Numbered from the stretch's first letter, positions 33,306 to 47,625 are shown. The stretch is 64,000 nt of DNA from Lobosporangium transversale (GCF_002105155.1 NW_019028981.1:1032501-1096500), one strand, 5' to 3'. The notes: generated by a model not told the origin, from the letters alone. A program made the numbers and translations.

Positions 33306-34306
33306 GGCTCTGTGAAAGAGCAAGGAGACAATAATATAACAGAAAAAAGTTTCTCGATCCGATTAACTATTTGATGAACTGGAATGAAAAACAACCGAGA
33401 ACGAAAGCAACACACAAAAAAAGAGGGAGGGAGAGGAAGGGAGGGAAAGAGAGTAGTGGGAGTGGAGCGAAGTGGAAAAACGCAGAGGAAAGGAAAAAGA
33501 ATGATTTCAGAGAAAGCGAACGAGGAAAAAAAAAAAAAAAAATCATTAACGAGGAAAAGAGAGCCATTGAACACCTGCCATAAGAGGGAAAGAAATACAT
33601 GTAGAAATACATACGATATATGCTATTTTTGACGCGTTCCGAGTGGTCAATGGCCAATGGCATGGTTCTAGTATTTTACGAGTCACATGATGACGACAAA
33701 AAAAAGTATAAAAGCATTGAGAACATTCTTGTTCTTTGTTTTTTGTTTTGCGCGATAAGATTATCATTATTGTCTCCTTGGAAAGAACAATACCCTGATG
33801 CTGAAGGAAATTATACAACATAAGCATGATGAGGTTTTGATCTTTATTAGCACTACTATGTAATTTAAAAAAAAAAGAAAAAGAAAAGAAGAAGCCAGAG
33901 TTTGTCAAATATTATTACTGCTATTACTTTTGTTGTTGTTTTGGTGTTGTTTTACGCCATGTATTCATGTATCGTATGGAACGAGTTATCTGCAATTTAA
34001 TTTCCTTTTTTTTTTTCCTTTTTTTTAACGCATCATCATTTTTTTTTTGATCTTGGCACAAACATCTCGAAAGATTCGATTACCTTTTTTTTCTCATTTA
34101 TATGTTCTCCTGATCCTCTAATTGATATTTTTGTTTCTCAAAGAGTGAAGACTCTAGATTGAAAGTAAAGCAGAAAAAAAAAAAAAAAAAAAAAAAAAAC
34201 AAAGGTGATGTCCAGATCAATTCTACATGATCAGTTTATAAATTCTGATGAAACTTCTTTGCCACCAAAATTGCAACCAACGTAAACAACAGAGGGCAAA
34301 GAAAGG

Positions 34307-34337
<31 letters not shown>

Positions 34338-37001
34338 TCTTTCCCCCCCCCTTTTCCTTGGCAAAACATCTTTTCTCTCTTTTCCTCTCTCCCTGTTAAC
34401 TGCACAAGAACAAGATACCCCTGCTCACATGTTTGATTTTTAACGGATGGACTACAGATACACAGCAAAGAAAGAAAGATCCATGAGGGGCGTGGATATT
34501 TATGTTTTGAAGCCTATTGACGAAGCTCCTCTTTCTTTCTGCGACATGTATTTTTGATCATGTAGGCTACGACGTCTTTTTATACACCAACACCAAGTAC
34601 TAGCTGTCACATTTATCGCTATCCCCATCATCGTCATCATTCCTCCCTTCACTCTACCCAGCCTTGTCCAGCGTAAAAAGACAATAGCAAGAAAGCAATC
34701 CATGACACCATGGATAAAAAAGAGGATACCAGCAACAGGTAACTTGTTTGAATTAGCTCAGTTGATCTTTTTCAACTCTTTTACTTCTTTTTTTTTTTGT
34801 CTTTGTCTTTGTCTTGTCTTGTCTTGTCTTTGTCTTGTCTTGTCTTGTCTTGTCTGTTGTCTTGTCCTGTCTTTTATTATTATTATTATTTATTATTATT
34901 ATTATTTTTAATTTTTGCATCGCGATGGAATTGAGGGTGGTTCTGTCAGAGTTAAAACGGGTGTCTGAATAGCGAGTCGTCACAGCTCTTCGATCCTTCC
35001 TTTGTCATCCTGGTAGAATAATTGGATTGCAAAATTAAGGAGTTAAGAAAAGAGAGAGCTTATCCCATCTACAACTCTCTTCAACTTGGTCCTCGACCAT
35101 TGCCAACGTGACTTCTACTTTTTTCTTTCTTTCTTTTTTCTTTATGCCTTTACTCACACTCAAACACATCTTTATCCGTTCAGTCTGTGCGCTGATGCAT
35201 GCAATCATCACCATCTCAATCATCACATGTGAAAAATGTCATTGTCAAGGGTATATAAATGAAGGACAATGTTGTGATCGTGTTGCAAAGAAAAAACAGG
35301 AAAGAGGGGAACAAAAAAGAGGGATAGAAATGGGAGTAAACATAGAACAAGTGAGCGCGGAGTATAGATCTGTTTTTTGCTAATGAAAGGTTCAGATCCG
35401 AAAAGAAATAGCTCAGAAGTATATATTTTATATATACAGTATAAATATATAATGCAATACTTTCTTCAGTTTTCTCAATGACCCCCGGTGACTCTCCCAA
35501 AGGATGACTCCGATGCCGTTCAGTGGGCAGATCCATTTTGATTAGACTTTTTTTTTTTATTTTTATTTTTCAATTGCTCCAACCTTATGTCGTTTGTCTG
35601 TCAGGTTGCTACTGATTTAGGCTTGAATGCAGCTCTATTTTATATATCGTTTTGATTATGTACGCCGTTGGCTTTGTTTGTTTTCCTGTTTACTTTGGGT
35701 TATTGATTTTCTCTATTGTACTTTTTGCTCTTTCAATAGGACTGAAATACTCTTTTTCTGTCAATTTTTTTTTTTTTTCTTTTTTTTTCTCTTTGATTGA
35801 GCTTTTTTTTTTGTTAAAAAAAAAAAAAAAAAAAAAAAAGACTGCATGCACATGTATACAAAGAAAGACATGCTCTTTTTGTATTCAAATCAATGGTTCC
35901 GTATTAGAGCAGAGTGCGAGAGTGATTTTGTTTTGAGAAAAGTTATTCTAACTTCTTACCATCTGACTTGTTTAAAAAAAAGAAAAAAGCCCACCGCACA
36001 GCACTAAAGCGTGCCATCAAAAAGCCATTCAGTCACGAATCGGTCCATCGGGCATGTTTATGAGCATACTTCATGATCATGGACTGAAAAAAAAAAAAAA
36101 AAAAAAAAAAAAAAGATCGCTCTCTTATTTGCTCCCAGATCCAGCGCATATTCTGACTCTCTCTTCGTATTCAACTTTTTTTTATTTACACCACCAAACC
36201 AAACTGTTTGCTGTTACACCTGTTTCCTTCAATCATATTGACTTTTTTCCCACTCCTGACATCTGACTTGTACCTGTAAGAATGTATTTTTACAATTTTT
36301 TTTTTTTTTATATATTTCCGTCTATTTCCTTGTCTGTTCGCCTACTCGCTTGCTGTTCTCGCCGGAGAAAGTTTTTTTTTTTTTTTTGTCTTGGTCCTCA
36401 ATACTGTACATTTCCTTCCATTTTTTGACAAGGAAAAAATCGTTAAAACTGTCACGACAATCGCTTTTTAAATGGAACTCTAATTCTCCAATTTATTATT
36501 CTTTTTTAACGTCGTTCTCTCTTTTTTTTTTTTTTTTTTTTTTTTCTTCTTTTCTTTTCTTCAATTGCATTGGCATTCTCGTCCATCGTTACTCATAATC
36601 ATCTTGTGCTTTAATAACGAATTGTCAGTCTTTGTGGATCAACAACCTCCTTTGTATCTATTTTCTTCAACTCCCAATCCCAATTACTGTCTTTTTATCT
36701 TTTTTGTGCCTTGTTGCCTATACTGCAATTCTTCATCCTGTCCATCTCTTTTTCTTCTCTTCCTCTTCCTCCTCTCGTCATCCACATCCATTCAATCTAA
36801 TCCAACTTCACGCTCTTCTTTTTCCTCGTCTATGTTTGAACAACCTCATTCACATACGCACGCATATTCACTCTCGCATTCTTTGACAGCTTGACTTTAT
36901 TTTATTTTATTTTATTTTTATTTTATTTTTTTTTTCCTCCATTGTACAAGCATATTTTTTCTAACTCTTATTTTTGTTTTTATAAATTCCATTTCTTCTT
37001 C
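33306..37001. other. 3.7-kb gene-poor region, promoter and leader of the Zn2Cys6 gene
   Basis: No coding sequence that I can support. Contents: A/T homopolymers (34173-34198, 34309-34334, 35816-35839, 36088-36114, 36520-36545), a CTTGT/CTTTG pyrimidine microsatellite (34797-34870), a TTATT run (34877-34909), TTTTA repeats (36896-36935), and from about 36300 a strongly C/T-rich plus strand, as is usual for long fungal 5' leaders. Open frames in this stretch are of low-complexity Phe/Ser/Leu type. Confidence 0.5.
34797..34870. repeat. CTTGT pyrimidine microsatellite
   Basis: About a dozen CTTGT units interspersed with CTTTG, ending at a TTATTA tract. Intergenic. Confidence 0.85.
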
Positions 37002-39573
37002 ATGACCGCCCCTCTGTCATTTCCTCCACCCATCCAAATCTCATTGTCATCATCTAACACCGTTATCCATAGTCAGCACAATCCCATTTCACCTACATTT
37101 TCTTCTCTCCAGCAACAACCACCACCACAACAACAACAGCCACAGCAGCAACAGCAACAGCAACGGCAGCAACAGCAACAACAGCATAAAGCACAATCGA
37201 GTCCGACCCCACGGACCAACCATGCGATTGATCTACGCATGTTTGAACCAATTCCGCCATCGAGTTTGCTCAAGATCTACAAGGGATGCGCCAATTGCCG
37301 CACCCAAAAGATAAAGTGCAATGGTCAAGAACCATGTGCCCGATGTCATGCATTTGGGCTTACATGTCAGTACATTGTCCTTCCAAATCAAGCAGCTCAC
37401 CGTCTTGCAGCCCTTGCGGCCGCTACAGCCTATTCAACAGACTCAACGAGCACAGCGAAAGGACAGGAGTCAAAGGCTGGAGCAGAAACAGCAACAACCT
37501 CACATGCCTCGCACGCTACTATTCCTGCTTCAATTTTAACCACTGTATCTTCCCACAAATTGTCAGCCGGAAGTGCAACATCACCCATTACCACTACACG
37601 AATCCGTGGCGCCAGTAAGTGCACGCTCTTTTTCTCTTTTTTCTTTTCTCTTCTTGTGTTTTTTTTTTTTTTTTTTTTTTTTTTTCTTTAAAAAAAAAAA
37701 AAAAAAAAAACACACCAAAGCGACATTTTTAAACGAGTTGTTGTGAACTCGAAATCGACAACGGCCATTAAGATCAACAATCATCTACAACATCAAAAAC
37801 AAAACGAAAAAGACATTCATTGGTTCCCAGTTTCTGGTTCCTCCCCCTTTTCCTATTTGCCCACATTCAATTACGTATCACACAATCCATGTTTAATGTA
37901 ACATTCAATTTCTTGTATCAAAGACAACATTATGTGCATTGTGATCCTTTTTCCCCCTTGGGTCCTCCTTTTTTTTTCACTCCTTAAATTCAAAAAACTA
38001 TGCCGTTTTTTATAGGAGGAAAATAATAATGAGCATGTTCAGGTTATTTGGCATTTTGTGCTGTGTGCATTTTATTTTTTTTTATTTTCTCATTTTATTT
38101 TTTCCATTTTATTTTATTTTATTCTATTTTATGTAAAATGCGTTTATTTATTATTTTTGGGGGGACATTCAAACATTCAATCAACCAACACTAGTTTAAG
38201 TTTTTCTACGATCCAGATTGAATTTTATTTGTTTTATTTTGAAGTCCATGCAGAGTGATTATTACATTCAAAAATCTCGCATTGATGAGCATCCCCCTCT
38301 CTGCTCCCTTCCTCCCCAAAAAAAGGTACAAATGGTCTAGATGGGCAGGTCTAGTACGACAAACTTGCCATTGGTGGACAGAGCACCATGTTATTGAGTA
38401 CATTAGCATGGACAGGTTTTAAATATTGTAGACAGACTGGGTTACCTATTAATACCTATTAACCAATTATGGTCATTATGATCTTGATGGTAGATTCCAT
38501 GGGTGGATGGGGTTGGAAGATGGAAAGCAATTGTGACATTGTACACGACAATTGTAATTGTTTTTATTACAACCATTGTTTTATATCAGCAACTCCAGTC
38601 GACTGCTGGGGTTGAATGTATATATATTTATATATACAGGTGTATGCATAGTAATCTCGAAAAAGGGAGATTTGATGGATGTTGTCATAAGTTTATGCAA
38701 GCTGAGGAAGCAGGGTGCTTGGCTCCAAATGATGGGAACTCTCCTCGCACTCTCTACCCGTCCCCCCGTTGTTATTTGCTTAGTGCATTTTATTACTGCT
38801 ATTTGTTTGTTGATTGTTGATTTGATATTTGGCTCTCTTGTGGGTCTAAGCTCATTTTTTTCAGTTCACTGTCACTCATCACTCAACAGCAATGAAATCT
38901 GGAGAGCAAAAAAAAAAAAAAAAAGAAAATCAAGTCAGGGGTTCTAAACAAGAAAAGAGAAAAACAAACCAAGTCTTGGACTGGTTAATGAAAAAAATGT
39001 CCACTCGTTTTTAATTTTAACAACTCTATTTTACTTTACTGTATTACAATTACACATACAATGTATATTATTTATACACAATTAAGTTATCACTTTCCTA
39101 TCCTCACCTGTCAACACTTTTTTATTTTTTATTTTTTTATTTTTTTCAGCCCTAATATTTTTTACTTCTCGCCCTTGCCCTTGCCCTTTAGAATTATAAT
39201 ACTTGCATTTATTTACATTGGTACATTGACATTTACATTCTAAAGGCGCAACTGCTGTGTCTGTTGTTATCTCTTGCATCCCATTTCATCCCCCTTTTTT
39301 TATTCTTGTATTTACTCTTGAATAACTATAAAACCATTATATTGTTTAATAATTGTTTCCAGTGTGTGTGAGTCAGTCAACAACTGCGGAAACTAAAAAA
39401 AAAAAAAAAAAAAAAAAGTTGATAAGATGAATGAATGGATATAGTGGAGAAGGGTTTATTTATTTTCGGAAAAGACATGATCTGGCCACTTGTTTCTAAT
39501 ATCCTCATTCTCCTCTACTTCTTTAAGCTTTTTTTTATATGCATTCCTTTTTTTTATCCTCTCTATCTCTATC

Positions 39574-39605
<32 letters not shown>

Positions 39606-42600
39606 GCCGACGTGCATGTTCGGCTTACAATGATGACATTTTACCAATTGGGTCTTTTTTATTTACTTGATGATTTTATACCTCTGGATATTTTATATAT
39701 TTTCATCCGCGTGCTTATTCTCGAGTATTTTGTTTTGTTTATATTCATATCCACTCATACATCCATGGGAGAGTGAAAATGACGACACTAAATGGGACAA
39801 TACTATTAAAGTATCCAACTTTGTTTTATAAAAAAAAAAAAAAAAAAAAAAAGTCGCGTCTACTATGCATGCATGCAGTGGTATGTTTACACAAGGTGGT
39901 TGCTTATTGAGACACACACTCGATCACATTTCTTTATTTGTAGAATGGGAGTGGGCGATCTAACGGTTGTACCCTTCATTGGGCACTGCAAATGTGGTTT
40001 TATTGTTGATGATGCACAACCTCGTACAATCATCTACTCATCTGTGATATTCCACAAAAACAAACACACATTCCCGTCGCATTCGCATTTACATCCGGCA
40101 TTTACTGCTTCCCATTCTTTGGTCGCGGCTTCTCGCACACACATGCATTTATCCCACATCCCGCATTCCACAACCATGTCTATTTTTGTGTGGTTTTTTT
40201 TTTTTTTTTTTTTTTTTCATCAATCTGTTACCCTGCCACTTGTCTAGTGGCTGTACTTGTTCTAATTGTACTTTGTCATGCCTTCATATTGAACACTACG
40301 TTGGCTTTATGGTTTACTATAAACTAAACTAAACTAAACTAAACTAAAAATCGATTCCTTACTCTCATGTTTTTGCTCGTGTCATGACTAGATAAAAAAG
40401 TCCGCACAGTTCCTCGGAGAAAGGCTGAAGTGGCACCTTCTCAGCCGCCGCGCTCCCCCAGCCCTGAACTGTCATCTACTCTCGAGACAGTATTTTCGCC
40501 AGCGGCACAGCAGTTTGTCAAAACTGTATCTGGGATACCTAATGTTATTCTTCAATCGCTCATTCAAGCTGCTGATCCCGACTCATGCATTGCGAAAGGG
40601 TCTCCTATCCCTGATGAACCAACTCCTAATCCAGAAGTGATGCGCGAGCTCATCCAGCTTTACCTGCGCTATTCCCATCCGATTCACCGGATAGTGAACG
40701 ACCAAGACCCCGATTTTTGGCCACGGCTGTATGACCGTCTCACTCCCGAAGCGGCATCGATTGTCTATGCCATGTGTACCGTAGGAGCTCTTTATAGGAA
40801 CAGGCCTCCTGGCGCAGAGAACCTCGACGAGATGGTGGGATATTTTTATCGCCGCACAATAGCTGTACATGAGACGCGGTCCGAGGATATCATAAGCATC
40901 CAGACAATGTTAATCCTTCAAAACTTTTTAGTGATCACTCTTCGGTCAGAGGAATGTGCCAAATTCCTTGGTCGAATGCTAAAGATTGCAAATGATATTA
41001 GGCTAGCAGAGACGGTACAAAAAATAGCCTCTCAACCCACCATGTCCCCAGAAGATGTTGTTGTGCGCAACACATGGCGGTTGCTCATTTGGACAGAGAT
41101 TATGGGCAACATGCTCTCTTTGAACAACGGCCCTGTAGATGTACGTGTTCTTTACTGTATTTATCTATCATGTCTATCCAGGATCTAACTAGCAAAATGT
41201 CACTAAAACTCCATTTACTTCCTCCTCTCCCAATTAAAACTCAACGCTTTAGCCTATGAAAGACCTTACAAACGCATATCTCGATGCACGTCCTGAAGAG
41301 ATGCCAAGCTCAAAGCTCTCATCGGGTGAAATCGCCTATTATCATTTTGGGTGTCTACTCAAGATCTTTCAAAGCATCACAAGAATCCGACTGCCAATGT
41401 CGGCAGGGTACCTTTATCCTGTGACTACCACATTGGATGCTCTTGCCAATTGGCATAATAGTCTGCCAAAGCATATGCGAGTTAATCCTAGGACTGGTGG
41501 GGCAGCGGCGCTGTCATCTCATGCATCCAATCTAGATCTTTATTATCGATTGGGCCATATTGTTCTATTGAACAATCTACCTCAGTCAGTGCGATCAAGC
41601 TCAACGGGCCTAGGCCCCAGGCGTGATTCACCCTTGCGGATGCTAGCTACCTTTGCCAATGGCATTACCGCCACAGTGGGTGACATCGTTATGGAGCCGG
41701 ACCTGCGCAACTTTTCCATTATCATTGGCATGCGTTGCCTGACAGAAGCCGCCACGATTCAGACAGCCAACTCAAAGGAGCCAGACCCCGCTATTTCGAC
41801 ACCCGCAAAGGTGAATCTAATGAAGACCCTCTGGTGCATCAGGCAATTCAATTTTGCAGTGACGTCAAAAGCTATAGGAGGCATTTTGACATCATTCGAC
41901 TTGGCTGCCAAACAGGCATCTGTTCCACAGACAGGTGTGTAAATGGTTATACTACTATATTTCGCTATACATATACACATATTGCATCAGCTAACACTCT
42001 CGTATGCCTTCAAACAGCCATACCTACGGATTCTCCTACGCTTCCTGGACCTTCTCATAATAGGCGCGAGCATTCCTTAGCATCAGATTATACCTCCTCA
42101 ACAGCTTCTACACGTGAGAGATCTTATATGACCAGTTATGAGATAGACGATGCAGGCAATCCAGACAAGGAGCGACCTTCACGTGATAGCGCAACTGCCC
42201 CGACGGTTACTCTGGAGTCCCCAATAACTGGTCAGCACAGATCCAATATACCTATGCCCGGTTCAACTTCTCAAAGTGCTGGTGGCGTAACAGACTCATC
42301 TACGAAAACAAACCATCGGGTAGTAGATGGTGACCGATCCAGATCGTCCCCAGTATTGATGTTTTCGCCCAAGTTAGAGAGCCCTGGCGGTGCAGCGTCT
42401 ACCGCTACCTCTGGTAGCCGCTCGCCTATGCCTCCTCCCCCTCAAGCCACCTATGATCGCTCACAGTCTAACACCCAATATGGACAAGACCACAATCAGC
42501 CCTATCATAGTCGTCGTGCTCCAGAAACTATTCCACAACGGCACTATCTTGATGGCCATGGCAGCTCACAAACAAATGAGCATGTGTCTAACCCTAGAGC

Positions 42601-44551
42601 ATCTGCCTGGCCGCAACCTCATAGGAGCGACGGGACTGATGGTCAAGACTACTTTGATTCATCGCATCAGCAACAGCACAATCAAATAAAACGTCCTACT
42701 GGACCGCAGCCACCTCACCTCAGCACAGCAACCTTACCCCCTAATTCCTCCCACCCTTACCAGCAGAGTTCGCATACGCCGCTCTCTGATGCGTCAGATA
42801 TTGGCGCTCATCATCATGGATTTAGTACTGGATACTCGCGTCCGTCATCATCTCCTTCTACCTCTTCCCATGGCAATTACTCTCGCCCGCCACGAAGCAA
42901 TAGAGTTGAGATTGATCCTTATATGGACAGCGCAGGTGCATCCACATTGCCTATGACACAGCCGGACACTGAATATACTTCGCCTCAGCAGAGCACGTCT
43001 CGTCCAGGACAAGCACAAGGGCAAACACAAGGGCAAACACAAGGGCAAGCGCCATCCGGAACCGATTCAGCGTTTCATTCATCGCGGCCAATCACCCGTC
43101 CTGAATATTCTAGCTCGGATTACAGTCATGGTCAACATTATGTTTACCACCAAGTTAGCCAACCTTTTTTCCATCATAGGACACAAGGAGCAGATTACAA
43201 TAATGGGAACATTTTGAACAGAAATAGAGAAGAGCGCCCAAGCATTGCGGTTGATACATCAAGGGTGGGATTACGGACCATGTCCTCGAGCTCATCACCA
43301 CGATCACCGATATCGATCCGCACAATGACCATGGCAAGCGGTAGCACAAGTAGAAATTTTGGCGGAATGGATCCACGTGGACCAGCGTTAGGGGCGCAAG
43401 AAATGCCTACAACTCATAATGGTAGGGCAGTTAGGATGGGTCCAGCAGATTATTCACCAACAGCACCAGGACCAGCACCTGTAGCAGGGTTAAAGAGACC
43501 GTTAGGATCGATGTACAGCGATAATGCCAATGGACGTGAGGAGCATTATACTGTAGAACACCCTAGCCCTTATGCACCTCTTCGTCATGGACATGTAGGC
43601 ATCAATGAGGAGGGAGCACGTGGTGATGAAGTATTGATAGTGGAAGGAGGCCAAGAACGGTGGCACTCTGGCGCTATAACACATAATGCAGATTTACATC
43701 AAGGTAGGATGGAAGCAGGGCGACCACGAGAATTACGGGGGCCACAGATGCATGAGGGCCTTGTGCAGCAGGGGCAGTACCAACAAAGTCATCCTCGACC
43801 AGTACATGGGCGCATCTCAGGATCGGGACACTCACCTGTGGTAGAGCGATATCCATCACCGCCATCTGTGTCCCGGTCACTATCACGTACACCTCCTGTT
43901 CCTTTAATTGAGAAGGCTTTACGAGGTCAGCTTGGGGGACAGCAGAATGTCCATACATTTGTTGTTCATTCACATGCACAGCATCAACAGCAGCATCAGC
44001 ACCCACATTCAAATGGGTCACATTCGCCTTCAGCGAGTCATTCACGTGCAGCTGAGCATGCTCCACTTACTCTTCTTCCTCGTAATCATCAGCAACAGCA
44101 TCATAAAGATGACTATAATTACGGACAAACCAATCAAGAACAGCATCATCCAAACTACTCAGCCCAAGAGCCACAGTCTCCTTCCACCGGACCTTTACAT
44201 GTTGGTGGTCGAGAATATGTTTCGCCAACGGTGCCTGTTGGATTAGGATCGTCGGTTCAGGTGGAATATTATCAAGCGATGCAATCACAGCAACTTCAAA
44301 AGAATCAGCAGCAGCCATATCAACATCATCATCATCAGCAACAACAACAACAGCATAGGGAGTTTGATCGAGGGATGATGGCTCCAGCAGGCTCGAAATG
44401 GCATGGATACAATGTCAGTCATGTGAATGAGGATGGTCATATTGGTGTTGATAGACCGATTAAAGGACCGAATGGAGCAATTGAAAGGATGAAAATAGAA
44501 GAAGGAGAGGAGGAGGTGTTGAGACCATCAGTCCGACGCAAGTATCAGTAG
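37002..44551 (+). CDS. Zn2Cys6 fungal transcription factor, 1,525 residues
   Basis: Four exons: 37002-37614, 40392-41140, 41253-41934, 42018-44551. Exon 1 carries a poly-Gln tract (residues 37-62) and the binuclear cluster with Cys at 96, 99, 106, 112, 115, 122 (C-x2-C-x6-C-x5-C-x2-C-x6-C, CANCRTQKIKC). Exons 2-3 hold the fungal transcription-factor middle homology region (SHPIHRIVNDQDPDFWPRLY ... MCTVGALYRNR), a helical regulatory domain. Exon 4 is a roughly 850-residue disordered tail rich in Ser, Pro, His and Gln with GQTQ repeats at about 43010-43045. Intron 1 is 2,777 bases, about twenty times the local norm, while keeping a good donor (CCA|GTAAGT), acceptor and frame. Targets cannot be read from sequence. 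A shorter product starting within the long intron is possible. Confidence 0.88.
37615..40391 (+). other. 2.8-kb intron 1 of the Zn2Cys6 gene
   Basis: Bounded by GTAAGT and catgactag. It contains several T/A homopolymers (37660-37710, 38911-38924, 39395-39417, 39584-39603, 39830-39852, 40196-40217), AT-rich runs such as TTTTATTTTATTTTATT, and an AAACT repeat. I see no exon with coding character inside it, and no RNA gene. Confidence 0.55.
40321..40345. repeat. AAACT pentanucleotide repeat, five units
   Basis: Five perfect AAACT units about 45 bases before the acceptor of the long intron; each contains CTAA, resembling fungal branch-point sequence, so the block could offer several branch sites. 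Confidence 0.85.
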
Positions 44552-44567
44552 ATAAAAAAAGAATGAG

Positions 44568-44598
<31 letters not shown>

Positions 44599-45858
44599 AA
44601 GATTATGTTAGGTGTAATGACAACGACAATGAGTGATATTTTTTTTTATGTAATTGGGAGTATATTGGGCATGGTAGAGTGTATAAACAAATTGGATGTG
44701 AAGAAGAGACTCCATTTAACAGCTTCATTCCGTGTAAAATAAAAGTAAAAAAAAAAATAGTTATGGATATAATACGGATTATAAAGATGTACGTAAATAT
44801 ATATATATAATATATATAAAGTATACATGTTATACATAGAACATGGTAAATGTAAGCTTCTCCCCTGGGAATGTTTGGATGTAAAAAGAGAGAGCACATG
44901 TCATTTGTCATTTATTCATGATTTTGAGTGCGTGTGGGGTCTATGTTTGCTGTGTTAGTGATTAATGGCTCTTTTGGATCAAAAAATAACCAAAGTTTAT
45001 GGGTATAAATACAAGATAAACATGTACATGTACTGTAAATAGTAGATCTACTTTAGTAAACTTTTGATGGTGTACTTTGTAGGGAAAGGGGAAGGAGGCA
45101 TTAGCATTGGACATAATAAACATAGGAGACGTTTTTAAGCATGATGCAACGAGCATGATAAGCAAAGATTGGCATTGGTGGGCATAGATGAGCAAGCAAT
45201 GGAAACGTGGTCTGATCTGCTCTGCACAGCTCTTATGGACTATGGGCAGGATATCCATGCCATGTCCAGTGATGTGTTTTGAAAAGAACAAACATTTTAT
45301 TTCCCCCATGAATGAATCATTCGATCTGGTTTGCATGAAGCAAACAAACAAACAAACAAAAAGGCTTTAAAATCCATCGACCCCTCCTCCCATTGATCGA
45401 ATCCTTTCTGATGCTGTTCCTTCTTGTTCTTGTTCTTGTTCTTGTTCTTGACTAAATAAAAAAGAGACGGGATAAAAAAAGCTTTTAAACTTTCTTCCCA
45501 GCCTCTTTCCTTTTCCTTTTCCTTTCTCCTTTTCCTTTTACTTGTTCCCAACACTTGTTCATCCTTCTGACATTCATCATCTCTTTTCCTTCCACAAATT
45601 CATTCGATCTCCTCCCTTTCTTCCTTCTTTTTTCGCTTCGAGTGACCTACACACGTCCAATTGTACGCGTCTATCGGTTTCTCTCTCTCTCTTCGTGTTA
45701 CGACGATACTCTTCTTCCTTTTCTCTCTCTCTTTCTCTTCAATTACTCAGCGGAAAACAATCCTTCCTATCCCCTAGCTCCTCTTTCATTCACAACCATT
45801 GACATTAACGCCTTATTACTTCATACATTCATCTTAATAATAATCATCTCTTAGCTTT

Positions 45859-45892
<34 letters not shown>

Positions 45893-45899
45893 GTGCATC
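44552..45899. other. intergenic between the two regulator genes
   Basis: 3' flank with a 29-base A run (44568-44596) and TA-rich stretch (44799-44820), then an AT-rich spacer, a TTCTTG repeat (45420-45449) and a C/T-rich leader from about 45530 ending in a 27-base T run just before the next ATG. Confidence 0.5.
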
Positions 45900-46085
45900 A
45901 TGTCTTCCGATGCAGAATCTACACTCGATGATCTCGCAGAAAGATCATCTGCTGTAAACAATACATCAGCATCCATTTCTGATAATGACAACCCATCAGC
46001 AACTTCAAGGTAAAAAAAAAAAAAAAAAGTTACTTTATTTGTAAAATACAATAGATGCTGATCTTTCTTTATTGTCTCTCCCTTC

Positions 46086-46116
<31 letters not shown>

Positions 46117-47122
46117 CACTAAACTTTTTATTCTACAAATCAGAGTTGGACGAACAAGAGGTGGCGATAACAGTAGTAGCAGTGGCGGAACTGGGACTGG
46201 ATTTGGGACTGGATCTGGATCAGGAGTAGGGTCAAGAGGTCCAATTGGGCCTCGACCTGGTGTGTTCCGTCCATGTGCACGCTGTAGAATGAAAAAGACT
46301 AAATGCGATCGACTGAAACCAACGTGTTCCAGCTGTCTAAAGAGTGGAGGTGAAAATGTTGTTTGTGTCTATGATAATGACGAACCTACTCCTGGTGTCA
46401 TCACAGCATTACAGGATGCTAATGAGTCCATAGCTCCGTCTACGTCTACGTCTACACCCACATCCACTACTGGATCTGGTCCTGGTCTTTCAGGACAGAA
46501 TAATGAAGGTGGATCTAGACAAGGCAGACAGAGTAGGGCAACTGCTGCTGCCGCTGCTGCCGCTGCTGCTGCTGCTAACATGACAGCGGGAGAAAACGGT
46601 AATGGTCATAGTGCCAGTAGAAACCAATCCAAAACTCAATCCAAAGGCGTCGCAACAAAAGGAGTGGATGATTCCTCTACAAAGTCACTGGTTACATCAT
46701 CATCACCAGGGAACACAGGGAACAACAAAAAGTCATTATCAAATTCAAGTAATCAACAACAACAGCCACCATTGAAAAAAATCAAGACAGGACATACAAC
46801 ATCTGCAGCGATCAAGCCCAGCCCCTTGAGAACCTCCATTACAAGCACAAAGTCCCCACCACCTTCCTCATCATCAAAACGGAAAGCCAGTATTTCAAAT
46901 GGATCGTCAACAGTAATAGAATCGAAGCCATTGAAAAATGAACAAGATAAAAATGATAGCGAAGGAAGAGACGTAAAGCAGGAGGAGGACGACGACAATA
47001 ATGACGATGATGCTGGTAGATTAGTCAAGAAGGAACTTACCGAGGAAGAACAAGAAGGCGATGAGGATGAAGATATGGAAACTGAACAAAATGACAAAGG
47101 TGAGCAAAATCTTTTTATTTTG

Positions 47123-47156
<34 letters not shown>

Positions 47157-47588
47157 GATCTCAAAACATAATAAAAAAATGTCCTAATGATGGTTATCAT
47201 TAGACGATGTTGTTTCAGAACTATCGATTAAAGATGTCCGGGACCAGGACATGACGTCTTCGAGAGATACAATAACCGATGCTAACACTGTATCTACGAG
47301 CACAGGCAAAATGAATACTACTTCATCTGGACGATCTAACAAGAAACAGTCTTCAGCAGTGCAACAAAATCCAACGACTACCTCTTCTTCTACATTGGGT
47401 GGAAGTAGTGGTGGTGGCGTCAGCACAAAGTCAATCACAGGTGGGCAAAACAAAATCATTGTGGATTTGACTCCTAAACCTCCTCCAGTATTTGTCATCG
47501 ACAAAACTCGGCGAGCACGCAAATGGGGCCGAGCTTCCAACGTCTTCCAGACTCTGGGCGGCGAAGTTATCGTCCCTCTATGGACTTC

Positions 47589-47625
<37 letters not shown>

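Noticed and set aside
43674-44066. 130-codon minus-strand frame in the Zn2Cys6 gene
   Set aside because: Antisense to the His/Gln-rich tail, no start context or domain.
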